From Isoetes taiwanensis (Eukaryota > Streptophyta > Lycopodiopsida > Isoetales > Isoetaceae), in assembly GCA_021234155.1 (NCBI GenBank), contig JAJEKV010000041.1, positions 10,437,018-10,501,017 of the forward strand: a DNA stretch of 64,000 nt. The letters are read 5' to 3'. The position numbers were made by a program, and so were the translations under genes. The notes beneath the pieces are model-generated. The model made no database searches and was not told the DNA's origin. It was given only the letters and a program-made list of their open reading frames with translations. The stretch's first letter is position 1. Every line of letters begins with the position of its first letter. Of the stretch, positions 13,901-25,456 are shown one piece after another.

Positions 13901-15058
13901 TAACCTGGAAGCTGAATGAAACTATGTGAAGGCAGGCAATAGATTGTACTTATTTATGTTTTTGAGGTTTCAAACTGTATGGAACTCATATAAAGAAGGT
14001 GCAGTCATAATGCATTTTGTTTTTTCTATTATTTGCAGAGAAATTTTTGGATCAGAGGCCACATTTACGCAAGATTGGTGGAATTTATCATTGATACTGT
14101 TGCCGCTAATGCCGCCAGGCAGCGACATTGAATGTGTACCCGCTGTGTTGGATGAAGCATATGCACAGCTTGATTGCAGTTATTGCCCTTGTTCCACAAG
14201 AGTTTAATGGAACAACAAGCAATGATGGTTTTAAAATCTGATTGAACATGTACACAACGTTGGTTTTCCTTTTCTGGCTTGTTATGTTTTATTGATGTTT
14301 CCCAATTGTCTCTTTTTGTGATCATTACGGATGCAATACAAAAGCTTTCTCGATTTGGCGGAGAACACTAAAAGTTCAAGCTGCAAAAGTACCTTCAGAA
14401 GCTCTGTCCATCCTGGTCTCACCAGATGAATCTCCTTATGTCATCAGTGTGTGGCTGCTGGTATGTCATCATTATATTGTATTAGAGGAGGAAATCAATA
14501 GAAATGAAGTTTGAAAAATTGCTTTGGAGCCACTAAATTTTGCATTTTCTAACGGTATAATATTGTTGGCAGACTTTGCATCCGAAACTGCTGGATTAGC
14601 AGCTTGAAAATAAGGCTTGCAAACATATCTGGGGATATCCAAGCAGATTACTGATAGGTGGGAAACATTTCAGAAAATTTTTTGCCGCATGCAGCAAGAA
14701 TCAGGATTCACAAGCACTGGCATTCTGAAAGATAGAAAGCCCAATTCTGTTGCTGGGCAGGAAAAGGTGATTGGCTACAATGCAAACGCCAACTTTTCTC
14801 TGAGACTAAAGAGACGAGGTGAATCAATAGGGTATGAACAATCTGATTAAAACTAGTGATCCAGCAGCATATATAAAGCAAGTTAATAGGTGAGAAGATA
14901 ATCTCTTGTTCAAGAATATGTGGTTTGCTCAAGTTACTTTAATTGATGCCCAGGCAAGACAAATCAATTCCAGCATCTAGCTGCAATATGTGTCTCATTA
15001 GAAATCTTGCTTACAAAGATCCCAAAAAGGAATTCATGGAGGAATAGATTCTCTCATA

Positions 15059-15484
15059 GTGCAAAAAAGACAAAGACCTCGCGTAAGCCTCTTTATGAAG
15101 ACAGATGGATCAAGTGCTATCAACGACACACACCAACCACTTCCTGATATGGGAGTGGAGCAAGGCCTTCTTCAAGATCAGTTGTGCTTGCTTTGCATGC
15201 TTGCTATTGCCATTATCAGCTTTGGATTGACTAGAGCGCTGCCACTGCCAGTGATTTGCATAATCCATCCTTATGCTGCCCGTACAATGCAGAGGAAGGG
15301 CTTCTCGCAAGCTTATCTTAGGCTCTTGAGGTCATGGCCAGAAGACATTGACAATCAGTCCTTTCTGGGGACGCGATCTGTCATACAGCTGTTGGCAACA
15401 AGTGCAGCAGTGATGTTTGTGCTATTCTGGATTGCACGAAGCATGGATGCACATGCATTTTACAAGATTGGCATAGTGGGTTGA
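15059..15484 (+). CDS. Hypothetical ORF, possible two-segment membrane protein fragment
   Basis: This is an ATG-to-stop ORF of 141 codons, one of the longest non-transposon ORFs in the window. It has a polar N-terminus of about 35 residues, a hydrophobic stretch at about residues 40-70, a basic middle, and a second hydrophobic stretch near residues 108-125. I do not recognise it. No promoter or splice context supports it, and neighbouring frames over the same DNA are also open for 60-90 codons, so it may be chance or an exon of the same decayed gene seen elsewhere in this interval. Confidence 0.15.
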   Translation: MQKRQRPRVSLFMKTDGSSAINDTHQPLPDMGVEQGLLQDQLCLLCMLAIAIISFGLTRALPLPVICIIHPYAARTMQRKGFSQAYLRLLRSWPEDIDNQSFLGTRSVIQLLATSAAVMFVLFWIARSMDAHAFYKIGIVG

Positions 15485-17792
15485 TGGGATCACTTGTGAA
15501 CATGTGGAAGGTGCTTGTCAGAGCTAACATGTACCATGGATTTTCTAATGCAGGAATTTTTGGCAATCTGGCGATGGAGGGTACATTACTTACTTTGCCA
15601 TGGGGAGTCTGGACATATGGTTGGTTGTCGAAACATGGCATGGCCAGTGTCTTGCTTCAGATGATGATGGAGCTTCCAACATGGATCAACTAGTGAAAAC
15701 TAATTCGCCCTTGTTAATAAACATAAAATCAGCGATGGATTTTTTTTCCTTGCCTTCTCGAGATTGCCACTTAAACTCTCTCTAAAAGCATGAAAAGGAA
15801 GTTAAGAAGCCATTTCTTCTTGCCATTCAATTGATCTATGGCAAAATCGTGACCCCAATTTGAGTATTCCAGTGCCATTGAATGCATGTGAAGCTTATCT
15901 TCTTAGGACATGGTGAAAGTGTTCTTGACAGGAAAGAATTCATGGTTTTACTTTTGTTGTTTCTCTACACATCATATTATCTGAACTAATTGGTGCCAGA
16001 AAAAGGGTCATTGGGAGATACAAAACATGACACTATAATTTGTCAGGGTAACCTATTTAAATCTTCTGCGAATTGTCTAAACATGTCCTGAACATCATTC
16101 ATGTCACTAATTCATGAAAGAGTTGATGAGTAATGAGTGATTGAGGCATGGACTTTTTGCTCAAGACCTTCATGTAATTGCAGAGTTTTGACAGTTCAGT
16201 AGATGGTCCAAGTGCTCATGCGTAACTATCCCTTTGGCATTGCCATGGAATTCCATTGATACTATAAATATTGTGCCTGGCTGTTGAGCATTCTGGTAAT
16301 ATCTAGCAGACATGAACTTGTTTGAAGTTATCAGACCAATTGTGTTGTATCCACAAGAGGGGAAGTTGAACAGGCCAAGATGTCAAAATGGAGGGGAATT
16401 TTGAACAGGCCAAGATGTCAAAGTGGTCAGAGTAGTGATTGGCTGGTGGGAATCCACAACATCTGAGATAGATCCATGATTGGCTTCAGACCGCATCTAT
16501 ACAAGGCTGTAGTCAAGTAAGCAGCAGTAAAGTAAGCCTATGTCTCAGCAGATCTCAAAATTGACCGAGGCAGGTCTCCCAAGCAGATTGTAAGGAATTT
16601 CTAAGCAAGGTATGTTTTTTGAATTCTTGTACTCCTTCTGATGATGCATTTCCTTTCTTTTTTCCTTTTTTCATTCCTCTTGGTTGGTTTTCGTTTTCTA
16701 GCTGCTTGTGCTGGTGCCGCAATTATGAGGATTTAAGTCGCCTAGCAAATATTTTTGTTTCTCTGCATCATTAAGTGACTTGATCATTGAAGATATTCAG
16801 GGTGGGAACAAGAGCCTTCTATCATGTGCAACAGATTAACTTGGAAATACAAAGAAAAAAGTAACGTAATGGATATTGTGAATAAATTTTAGAGATTCAG
16901 AATAATTTCTAAATTCCTAAGCCATCTTTTGTTTCCACTTTTCTGATCAATGAACTGTCTCTTCAAAGGGCAATTCAATTCGATTCATGTCTAGACTGAC
17001 CATGGGCCAAATTGAATGGTCGTTTGAGTCTTGTTGTATTTTTGTAAAAGGAGTCTACTGTACTGACACAAACAATGTTCCACAGAATGCTTGCTGCATG
17101 CCGTTATCTTTGCTCGTTTCGCAAGCTTAAAACATTGGAATCAGTTATGGGAGGTGGTCGAGATGACAAGTGAAAGGGTAGGAAGAAATGATTGTCATTG
17201 GAGATGACGCCCTACTCATGCCATGGAGCAGATAAAGGTGCAACTGAACCAGAAAGTTGACAACTTTAGAAAGAGCAAGATAAAATGCAGATTGTGCAGA
17301 TTTCACGGATTCCAAATGCAAAGACAAGACTGAGAACTTGTTGAGGAGAATAAAGTTAGGCTAGAGGAGGAAAAAGAATTTGGCATTTCATCCTTCACCG
17401 TCGCGAAGATGGGTTTCTTGTTCGGAATGAAAAATCGAGAAAATGGTTACCACCTATGGATGTGAAAGGATACAAAATGGCAGTGGCAGAGGGCAAAAAA
17501 CAAATGGAGGGGCAGATTTTACCATGTTTGTTTAAAACAAGAACTCCTTGGCGGCGCCACCACATATTTTATTTTACTGCAGCATCCCCATTAGACCGTT
17601 ATATCACTGTAGTCCCTTTGCCATGTGAAACTGAGTTGCCAGTCTGTTTTTGGGTTGCCCGAAGGGCAAACCCTAGGCGAGCTTGTGCTGTTTTTAGAAT
17701 ATGCTTGGAATATCTTGAACGTAAGGCATAGATTAGTGTAGAAGATGGAATATGAATATACCATTTGGAGGGCCAGAGATAATAGCAATAGC

Positions 17793-17809
17793 AAAAAAAA
17801 AAAAAAAAA
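17793..17809 (+). repeat. Poly(A) run
   Basis: An uninterrupted run of 17 A residues. It could be the tail of a retroposed sequence on the plus strand, but no LINE or processed gene was recognised immediately upstream. Confidence 0.6.
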
Positions 17810-18271
17810 GTTTTCGCATTTTGTACTAAGTCGGGCTCGTTCGAATATGCCGGGAACTGCCAGAATGCAATGCATGCAATGATAGATTGAGCATGGAGAA
17901 CTGGAGAACGGATTGAAGAACGGATTGTTTGTTCTTCCTGCTTTTGCCATTTCTTCGTTTGGTTGCTTTCAGTCTCAAGCATCGTCGTTAAATCTGGAGG
18001 GCGCAAAGTGGTAAGCCACAAAATCTTTCGCAAAAGCCTGTTGCCATTTCTTCCACCGTTCTACTTTGCAGAAGACAAAGCGAATCACTGCACTTCAATC
18101 AATATCTTCAGATTAGAATAACTTGAGAAACCCAGAACTTTTCTCTGCAAAAGTTTGAGCAAGCATTCAAAGTTTTCTGCAGTATGTTTGCCCGCCTCCT
18201 TCAATTCTGTCCAATCTGCAGTGCGGATGTGCTAGCCTATCCTAACATCACCAGGTCAGAGTTCCCTGTAG

Positions 18272-19348
18272 TTACCTCTGCAGCAACTCGCTTCTGCACA
18301 ACAAGTAGCTATCAAGTTTGGAATACCAAGCCCGAGATGACTGTTTTAGCCCATATGATGCTTTGTTCAGTTTGCAAACAAAATCGTTACCTTCGTGCTT
18401 GTATCCGGGTGGTTGCTCCAAATAGACCAACTCCTTGAGCTCTCCGCTCAAGAAAGCGCTTTTCACATCAAGTTGATACAACTTCCATCCAAATTGAGCT
18501 GCAAGTGATATGGCTAACCTCACTGTTTCCATTTTGGCTACCGGAGCATAAGTGTCTAAGTAATCTTCCCCTTCTCTTTGAGCAAAACCTTTTGCCATCA
18601 GCCTGGCATTGTGCCTTTGAACAGTCCCATCTGCATTATACTTTAGCTTATAGACCCATTTACATCCAATGACATTTCTATCCTTTGGTCTTGGCACCAA
18701 TTCCCATGTATTGTTAACTAGTATGGATTTATACTCATCCATTGGGTCTTTCCATTCCTTAGAATGCCTAGCATCTTCAAACGAAATGGGTTCATAAATG
18801 TTGGCAAAATTGCATTGATGAGCTGCTGCACTTGCTTCGGAGTCAATATTGCCTTGGCTTCTTGTAAATGGTCTTTGTGCCCAAGGTGCCACATGAGTAG
18901 TAGGGGCTGATTTTGCATTCAGCTGAGTTGCATCAAACTTTGCTGTTGGCTTTTCACCAATATGTTCTTTTGCTACTTCTTTACCAGTTCTTTCATAGGT
19001 AAGCACTTTATCGGGCCAAACTCTTGGTTGACATTGAGGCGTAGCAGGCCTGTGCCTGTTTTGATCTGATGCTTCATCTTGCTGCCATTTAAGTGGAAAT
19101 TCAAATATCTTCTCCTCTTGCTCTTGCTGATCAGTGACTGATATTGGACATGCAGTGTTCTCATCAAATGTCACGTCACGTGAGACAATTATTTTGTGCT
19201 TAGCAGGATCCCATAATCTGTAAACCTTAGCCCTCAAACTATAGCCAAGCATGGTACAAACTCTTGCTTTGTCATCGAATTTCTTCCTGGCATCCTCCTT
19301 AAAAACATGCGCATAAGCTTTACATCCAAATACACGCAAATGATTCAC
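18272..19348 (-). pseudogene. Copia integrase C-terminus and N-terminal half of reverse transcriptase
   Basis: A 358-codon open frame begins with HLRVFGCKAYAHVFKEDARK and RLWDPAKHKIIVSRDVTF, the C-terminal integrase region of copia. A hydrophilic linker follows, then RT with WELVPRPKDRNVIGCKWVYK, ARLMAKGFAQREGEDYLDTY, APVAKMETVRLAI and LYQLDVKSAFLSGEL (first catalytic Asp in QLDVKSAF). It ends at SYGLKQSSRAWYSKLDSYL, before the YVDD motif. The truncation point is near 18290, where unrelated sequence starts. Confidence 0.92.
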
Positions 19349-20000
19349 ACCTGGCTTTCTTTTGTAGTAAATGTAGAGTCTTTTCAGCTAAAACTCTCGT
19401 CCCTGCTCTATTCAGCAAATACACTGCAGCGAGTACTGCGTCAACCCAAAAACGATGTGGCATCTTCCATTGAGCCATTAGACAATTTGCCATTTCACAA
19501 ATTGTCCTATTTCGCCTTTCTACTGCTCTGTTTTGTTGTGGAGAGCGTGACGTTGTCAATTGTCTTTTGATCCCATTGTCTTCACAAAATTGTTCAAACT
19601 TTGTGAAGAAAAATACTCCTCCATTATCGGTCCTTAAGGTGAGTATTTTCTGCCCTGTTTCAGATTCCACTTCTTCCTTGAAGACTTTGAAATGATAAAA
19701 AGCTTCTGATTTTGTTTTCAGAAAATAAACCCGACATTCTTCTTGAGTAATCGTCCACTAACAAGAAGAAATATAAGGACCCACCAATAGATTTTGTTGG
19801 CATAAAGCCGCAAAGATTAGCATGCACTAATTCCAATGGTTTTTGGGATCTAAATTCAGATTCTTGAGGAACGGAGCCCTATGCTGTTTTCCAAGAACAC
19901 AAGGCTTACAAACCTTCTTGTCATCATGGATTTGAGGTAGGCCGTGCACGTTTCCTTGCTGGAACAGCGTATGCAAACTTCCATAACTAATATGGCCATA
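19320..20000 (-). pseudogene. Copia integrase core remnant
   Basis: The stretch encodes the zinc-binding end CKPCVLGKQHRAPF (about 19915-19870), a VDDYSRRM-like core strand (about 19760), and ILTLRTDNGGVFF (residues with the second catalytic Asp, near 19640). After ‘SPQQNRAVERRNRT’ comes the Glu of the DDE triad (near 19520). The run MPHRFWVDAVLAAVYLLNRA is typical of copia. The zinc-binding and first catalytic parts are broken by frameshifts; the last part is one ORF (19670-19320). Confidence 0.88.
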
Positions 20001-20079
20001 CCTTTTATGCCAAATCTCTGATTGGCCGCTGCTACCTGCTATTATATTGGCCTGATTTTGGGCAAGGACAATCTATATT

Positions 20080-20478
20080 TTATATAAATTGCCTTCTCTT
20101 CTTGCACGAGCAATCACCTTCATATTTCTTTATCATTTTCATGAATTCTTCACTTGGCTGAAAAATTATTGCTTCATCTTCATCAGAAAAAACTTTGAAA
20201 CCCTTACGAGCTATGCAAGCAATAGAAAGCAGATTTATCTTATAAATCCGGTACAAGTTTGACATTTTGAAATGTCACAATAGCGTCTCCTTCTCCTTTC
20301 ACTCTTACATTTCCATTCCCTTCTATTGCTATTCCGTTCCATCTCCTAAAAGGATTTTATCTACATCATACTTTGTGAATTTGAGAAAGGGATTCATCAC
20401 CTGTTACATGAGTCGAGCAGCCACTATCCAAACAAGCAACGCACCTATCAGACTTGTATGTTACATGATCAACCTCAT
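20080..20478 (-). pseudogene. Copia aspartic protease remnant
   Basis: After the zinc knuckle the minus strand encodes CVACLDSGCSTHVTGDESL, with the D-S-G active-site triad of copia proteases, near 20440-20385. After a stop and frame change it runs into the typical VNLLSIA-like segment (INLLSIACIARKGFKVFSDE) at 20240-20170. It is disrupted by stops and non-functional. Confidence 0.8.
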
Positions 20479-21440
20479 CTACAAACATTGCAAAATCTTG
20501 TGCATCCGTTGCTCCCTTGAGATTGACAGCGACCCTTCTTCAAGGTAATGCGACTCCTTTTTAAGTTTTATCTTCAATATACTCTTCTTTAGAGGGCAAT
20601 CATTCACCAAATGGCCAACTTCATCACAACAATAGCATTTGATATTTTTGGTGGAGTATGAAACGTTTGCCTCTCCCTCTACCTCTATTTGTACGACCTC
20701 TTTCATGACCTCGTTGTCGTTCTCCTCTTTGAGGCTAATGAGATTGAGAATCAGTCTTGGCAATACTGGCGTCTTAGTGCTGGAAATTTCTCCAATTTCC
20801 TCGACCCCTACTCCTTTTACTTCTTGATTGGCTGAAATCTCTTCTTGATTTGCTGAAATTAACCTGCTCCGTTTGTTCCAGGATTTGAGATCTCAAGACT
20901 TTCTGCTGTAGGGCTGTTGCAAGCTCTTCGAAGCTAGGCTGATTCTCTCGTGCTTGAAAAACATCAAGAAAGTGCTTATATTCAGGTGCTCCTTGATATA
21001 TGGCATTTAGGAGCTCATCCTGTTCAACTTCAACTCCAATAGAAGCCAATTGTGTAGCAATTTCTGTGATCTTCGCAATGAAGTCACTCACATCTTTACA
21101 TTCTCTTAACTTTAGACTGTTCAACTGATTCCTTAAGAGTTAAGAGTTGCTTCCTTGTATGATTCTTTGTCTCGTATATTTGTTGAAATTTGCGCCAAGC
21201 TTCACTAGCACTTTTCACTCCAAGTATGTGCCTTTGCATGGAATCATCCACTGCAAGTTTGATGAGCAGCAGTGCCTTTTTGTTCAATTCCTCCCATTTG
21301 TCATCTTCATTTTGGTCTTCACCAGCTACTATGTCCCAAACTCCAGCAAGATCAAGTGCCAAAGTCATCTTCACCTTCTAAATAGAGTAGTTCTTGCCTT
21401 TAAGCAAGAACTTCTCACTTATGAACTCCTTTTCTAGGCT
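20479..21440 (-). pseudogene. Copia gag with zinc knuckle
   Basis: Two overlapping frames encode a UBN2-type gag. The first part (21374-21096) contains DDKWEELNKKALLLIKLAVD and ASEAWRKFQQIYETK. The second (21124-20774) contains LKLRECKDVSDFIAKI and ENQPSFEELATAL. The third (20763-20479) carries the zinc knuckle CYCCDEVGHLVNDCPLKK, which fits CX2CX4HX4C with all four metal ligands present. A stop early in the gag and frame changes between parts show it is no longer one ORF. The protein would form the virus-like particle and bind element RNA. Confidence 0.88.
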
Positions 21441-21479
21441 TGTGAAAAACACGAGCCTCTTCTAATCAAAGCCACAAAT

Positions 21480-22060
21480 CTGCAAACTCCTACTTTATCT
21501 TCGACATGCAAGGCAATATGGAGGCTGCTGCAAGAAATCTTTCAGATTTTACACTCAAGGGTTGCTTTTAGCTTGGTTAATACTGCATGCAAATCTCCAT
21601 AACTCTCTATAACAGAGGGATGCTTCTCTCTAGGCTCAAACTTTCCTAGTACCATTTCCAATACCATCTTCTTTAGAGAAGAGTTGTAAGGCTGACGAAT
21701 CATATCCACTATCTTCTTGTTTGTCGCTAGGTTCTTCACTACATAACCAAGATTGCTTCTCATTTTTCCACATCTTGATTGACCTTTGCTAGTGTTGTAA
21801 ACACACCTTGTAACCGTGATCCTGCGTTTGAATGCACCTGATCCAAACTTCAGTTCCTCTATCGGTCGAAAATTCTTCTTTCTCTCTCGCAAGCCAAGCA
21901 GTGTCTTCTTCAAATTCTTTAACCTACACTAAAACCTAAAATTTGCTCTTTCGAGCTCTTGGATCTTTTCCTGCAGCTGCCCTATTACTAATTTGGACTT
22001 GTCCACTTCGTATATCAGAGAGTTTTCTCTCTCGAAGCCGTCACTCCTTTCCTTCATTAC
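21480..22060 (-). pseudogene. Coiled-coil ORF of unknown origin upstream of copia gag
   Basis: Immediately upstream of the copia gag on the same strand, an ATG near 22058 opens a frame with SKLVIGQLQEKIQELERANF, which looks like a short coiled coil. It meets a stop and continues in frame as a basic Leu/Lys-rich segment. The frame then runs for about 120 codons (21913-21542) through ERKKNFRPIEELKFGSGAF to a helical-looking end. I do not recognise it and it is not part of a standard copia gag. It could be a host gene fragment carried by or neighbouring the element, or a diverged leader ORF. Confidence 0.4.
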
Positions 22061-23600
22061 AGTGGAATAATGAAGCGAGAGAAAAAGAGTTGCTGGTTTA
22101 AGTTATAACTCTCTTGTGACAATTGGAAGCAGCTCCTCTCAAGAAACTGTATTCGATTCAGAATGCTTTCATCGTCTTTAATCTCTCACAATATCCAAGG
22201 AGGCTAGAGTTACTGTCACCACAAAATCAGACTAAACTTGACACATCCCGAAATGACGGTTTCTTACCACTCAACGGATCCAATAGATATAAACTGTCAT
22301 CCGCCCAGATGTCGACACTTTTTGAGCCTACAAGACGCAACATGTCGAGGTCTAAGTTCTTAATTTTTAGACCTTGCTTTATATTCATGAGTCAGTTGGA
22401 TTCTTATCCACACATCATTTGGAGCTTCCATATTGCGTGGATCACACGATGCGAAATTGTGGTGTACAAACATACCAATTCCCTCGTGTGAGTCGATTGT
22501 CCGTAGAAACCCTGTTCTTGAAATTTGCAATGTGCATGTGAAAATCGAAAAGTCAATTCTCTTACAATCCATGCTTTTATACATTAACACTAGACCTGTC
22601 TCTGGAACTATTCCTGATCCATGGACCAGAACTGGCCCACATGACCTCTGCCGCTTAAACTCATGTAACTCACGAAAGAAATTTCAATTTTGTAATATAC
22701 TGCTACCATTTGAGTCTTCACTTGTTTCTTAACGATTTCTGAGAATTTCAAGACCAATGGGGTCACCTATACCTTGTGGTGATTGCTCAAACATTGAAGA
22801 ATTTGGCAGTTTTTGCAGCAGTTCCGAACTACCTTCTTCGATATTTCTAGTATAAAGTGACCGAAACCTTACTAAAATTAGAGGTATTTGCCTCTTTATC
22901 ATACAACACATTGAGTTTTTCGTTCCCATGTTTTCTTGCTATCATCTGACATCGGTGGAAGCCGCCAAACCCTATTTTGATCGAAAAAGATGCTTGAGGT
23001 TCAAGAATTATTTCTCTTATTATAACAAGTTTTGACTTAATTCTTGTGGCCATGAGTTGCTAACTATATGAGCTATAGGTTCATGATTTTTTGGAATGTT
23101 TATAAGTCATGTTAACCTCAATATTTACTTAAGAATCTACTATATAAAATTCTGGACAAAAGTATATGTTAAAATGCTCCAATAACAACCATCTATAATC
23201 CCATGTGGGTAATAAATAATGTGTTCTACTTATATCTACATAGAAGATAACTCTTATCAACTTATATATAGTGTAACTAAAGGTGTCACCATGCAATTTT
23301 TGGAATTCAAACATGATGTACAATAGCCAGATTAACATATTAGAGCATAAAAAGTTGAGTCAACTCCACAATTATAGGCCCAAAACTCCACAATGATTAT
23401 GGTTAGTGATGTTTACTGATGAATTCAAGTGGATGTTGTGAAGTCTAGCCATGACAATATGTAAATAGACCATATAACATTTCATATATGCTTCTTGGTT
23501 CATAGAAAGGGACACTACTTTTCCCCAAATAAGCTTTTAAAATAATTCAAAATGTGCTTTTAAAATAGTTCAAAATGTGAGAAATGACATATATAGAGAT
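22061..23600. other. No gene recognised
   Basis: Mostly AT-rich sequence with short ORFs on both strands (for example 22123-22491 +). None has a recognisable motif. Part of it could be the missing 5' LTR and leader of the copia element, but I found no primer-binding site and no TG...CA borders that I trust. Confidence 0.3.
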
Positions 23601-24295
23601 CTCTTATTCAGTTGGCCAGGCAGGTTTTCGCCCTGTCCACTGCACGAGTGATCATATTTTTACTCTCAGAATTCTTAAAGAAGCTAGCCGCAATGCACGA
23701 CGTGACTTGTATTGCTGTTTCATGGATTTTAAGACGGCATATGATACGGTCCCTCGGGACTTGTTGTGGGAACGCTTGCAGGAGCTACATGTCCCACATG
23801 ATTTGCAGAATGCCATCTACCGGCTCTATGACGGAATATATGCCACTTTGCATGCGTCAGATCACCGGGTGGACAGCACTATAGGTGTTAAACAAGGATG
23901 TCTGTTATCTCCAATGCTTTTTGGACTCTATATTGACAAGTTGGAGACCTGGATGCAAGAACATTATATAATAAAACAGTTGCTCTATGCAGACGATCTG
24001 GGCTTATTGTCCCATACAGCTAGGAGTATGCAGGAACATTTGGATGCTCTCAGTCGATTCTGTGACATAGCAGGCATGACCGTCAACTAGCAAAAAACCA
24101 AGCTGTTGCCAATCCTGTCTGCGCAGCATGATATCCCTGACTTCTATTACAGAGGACAAAGGATGGAAGTTGTAAGGACCTTTAAGTATCTGGGAATCGA
24201 TTTTTCTGCTAACATACTATGGGATGACTGTGTAGAAAGAAGGGTCAGCGCGGGATGGAAAGCCCAATCCTTGAAGGCTATAGAAACTTGATGAA
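23600..24295 (+). mobile_element. 5'-truncated LINE reverse transcriptase fragment
   Basis: The plus strand begins abruptly with GQAGFRPVHCTSDHIFTLRI, the start of the RT palm in LINEs, and continues with CCFMDFKTAYDTVPRDLLWE, STIGVKQGCLLSPMLFGLYI and QLLYADDLGLLS, which carries the YADD active site. A single TAG at 24088-24090 sits where LINEs have Trp in the T-V-N-W-x-K-T-K motif. Beyond it the frame resumes (QKTKLLPIL ... TFKYLGIDF) up to 24291. The 5' end is truncated, as usual for LINE insertions, and no 3' tail was found. The motif set matches LINEs that share the short palm also seen in the relic at 3.95-6.2 kb. Confidence 0.9.
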
Positions 24296-25184
24296 AGTAG
24301 CTCCTGTGCATTTCTAAAACGAGCAATGCAGAAAAGATTTGCACGATGGCGGTGCCGGTTAGCCGGTTTGCACAGGCCGCCCAGCAACACTGTCGACTGC
24401 CGGTTTACAGCCAGCAACCAGTTTGGAGCAGTTTCCAACATATTCTAGGCATATTCTAGCATATACTCTTTAGAGTACGCCAAAACTCCACATAAGCAAG
24501 GGTTTGCTCCCCTAGAGGCAACGCAAAAAAAAAGTCAAACGCTTTAAGAGTGGAGTACTTTTGGATTATCAATGCTCTGTTCTCTAATTGCTAGAGTATA
24601 TCATTTACAGGTTCTCAACTTATTCCCAGCAATGCTAGGCACTATTTTTAAATCTATTATTATATACTATTCTCAAGGCTAATATGGCGGTAAGCGGTTA
24701 GTACGAAATTAACAATGTAGTAATCAACGAGAGGCTTAAATTATACATATATTCGGCGTGTTTTAAAACGCGGAAAAGTTCCTCCACTATTGTGGAGCGG
24801 CGCCGCCATGGCCTCTCTTTGCATCAATCTTTGGCTCTATTCTACTCTGTTTGGGCATGTAACGTTCTTTTGCGACTATGGCATTTTTCTGCGGCTATGG
24901 CCAAGCAGAAAGTATAGGCTATGGTTGAGCAAAAAGTATAGGCTATGGTGTTCTTCTGCAGCTATGGCCAAGCAGGATTTTTTTCGCTATGGCTCCTTCG
25001 TAGCTCACCTCTTTGGCATTTTTTTCTTTCCTGAGTTCTGGCTATGGAGTCTTGAATGGTTTGCAATGCTAATCTATCCAACTGCAGCTAGAGTATTTCT
25101 AGCGGGATTCAAAAGCTTAAACAAGGATCTTACTTTCTTTTTGACGGAGATGCTAGAACACTGAATCGAATACAAACAAACAAA
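24296..25184. other. Unassigned spacer with short internal repeats
   Basis: No gene was recognised. The plus-strand ORF at 24790-25164 contains a local repeat (agaaagtataggctatgg and relatives, about 24905-24970), which makes it look like low-complexity noncoding DNA rather than a protein gene. Confidence 0.3.
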
Positions 25185-25456
25185 GGGACAGTTGAATAAT
25201 CCGGCCCTCCTCTCATCAGTAGTATTTGGCCCGGCGACCATCAGATTATCCAGCCCCTCCATTGAACTAATCCGCCCCTCCCTTCAAACCTATCAGCCTC
25301 CCCCTCGCATTGCCCGATAAGACAAATCTAAACTAAATTTAAACCGTATTAAATCGGCAGCAGAGGGGATTAGTTCAATTGGGAGGGGGCATCTCGCTTC
25401 AATCAGCTGCAGCCGGATACTACAGTAGAGGGGGGCCGGATTATTCAAACTAGCCC
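25185..25456. mobile_element. Foldback MITE-like element
   Basis: A 272-bp unit is bounded by inverted arms. The left arm starts GGGACAGTTGAATAATCCGG and the right arm, reverse-complemented, starts GGGCTAGTTTGAATAATCCGG; the match continues into a CCC(T/C)CCTC stretch. A second inner pair, around ‘ATTGAACTAATCC’ (about 25263-25275) and ‘GGATTAGTTCAAT’ (about 25368-25380), also pairs, so most of the unit can fold on itself. AAA flanks both ends (25182-25184 and 25457-25459), a possible 3-bp target duplication. It carries no transposase, as expected for a MITE. The superfamily cannot be fixed from this. Confidence 0.6.

Larger units (their letters stand above)
7996..18260. other. Unassigned region with scattered exon-like ORFs
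   Basis: No gene can be assembled. Exon-like plus-strand pieces include 8561-8857, a stretch near 14340-14470 (KVQAAKVPSEALSILVSP), and 14617-14850. There is also a 141-codon ORF at 15059-15484 with two hydrophobic stretches (about residues 40-70 and 108-125) that could be membrane segments, but no family was recognised. A short ATTCT run sits at about 12643-12659 and a 17-base A run at 17793-17809. A 30-odd-base near-duplication (gaacaggccaagatgtcaaa) lies at about 16370-16425. The rest reads as AT-rich intron or intergenic DNA. Confidence 0.3.
18272..21440 (-). mobile_element. Ty1/copia retrotransposon, 3'-truncated (gag-PR-INT-RT)
   Basis: Reading the minus strand from 21440 down gives the copia order: gag, CCHC zinc knuckle, protease, GAG-pre-integrase, integrase, then the start of RT. 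The gag N-terminus carries LKGKNYSI followed by a stop where copia gags have Trp (TGG to TAG). RT is cut off after RAWYSKLDSYL, just before the YVDD active site, so the 3' half and 3' LTR are missing. No 5' LTR or primer-binding site was found. Several stops and frameshifts make the copy defective, yet the reading frames remain long, so it is not very old. Sub-domains are listed separately. Confidence 0.9.

Noticed and set aside
24790-25164. 124-codon plus-strand ORF as a gene
   Set aside because: It contains internal nucleotide repeats, is rich in Phe, Trp and Leu, lacks any domain and overlaps low-complexity DNA.
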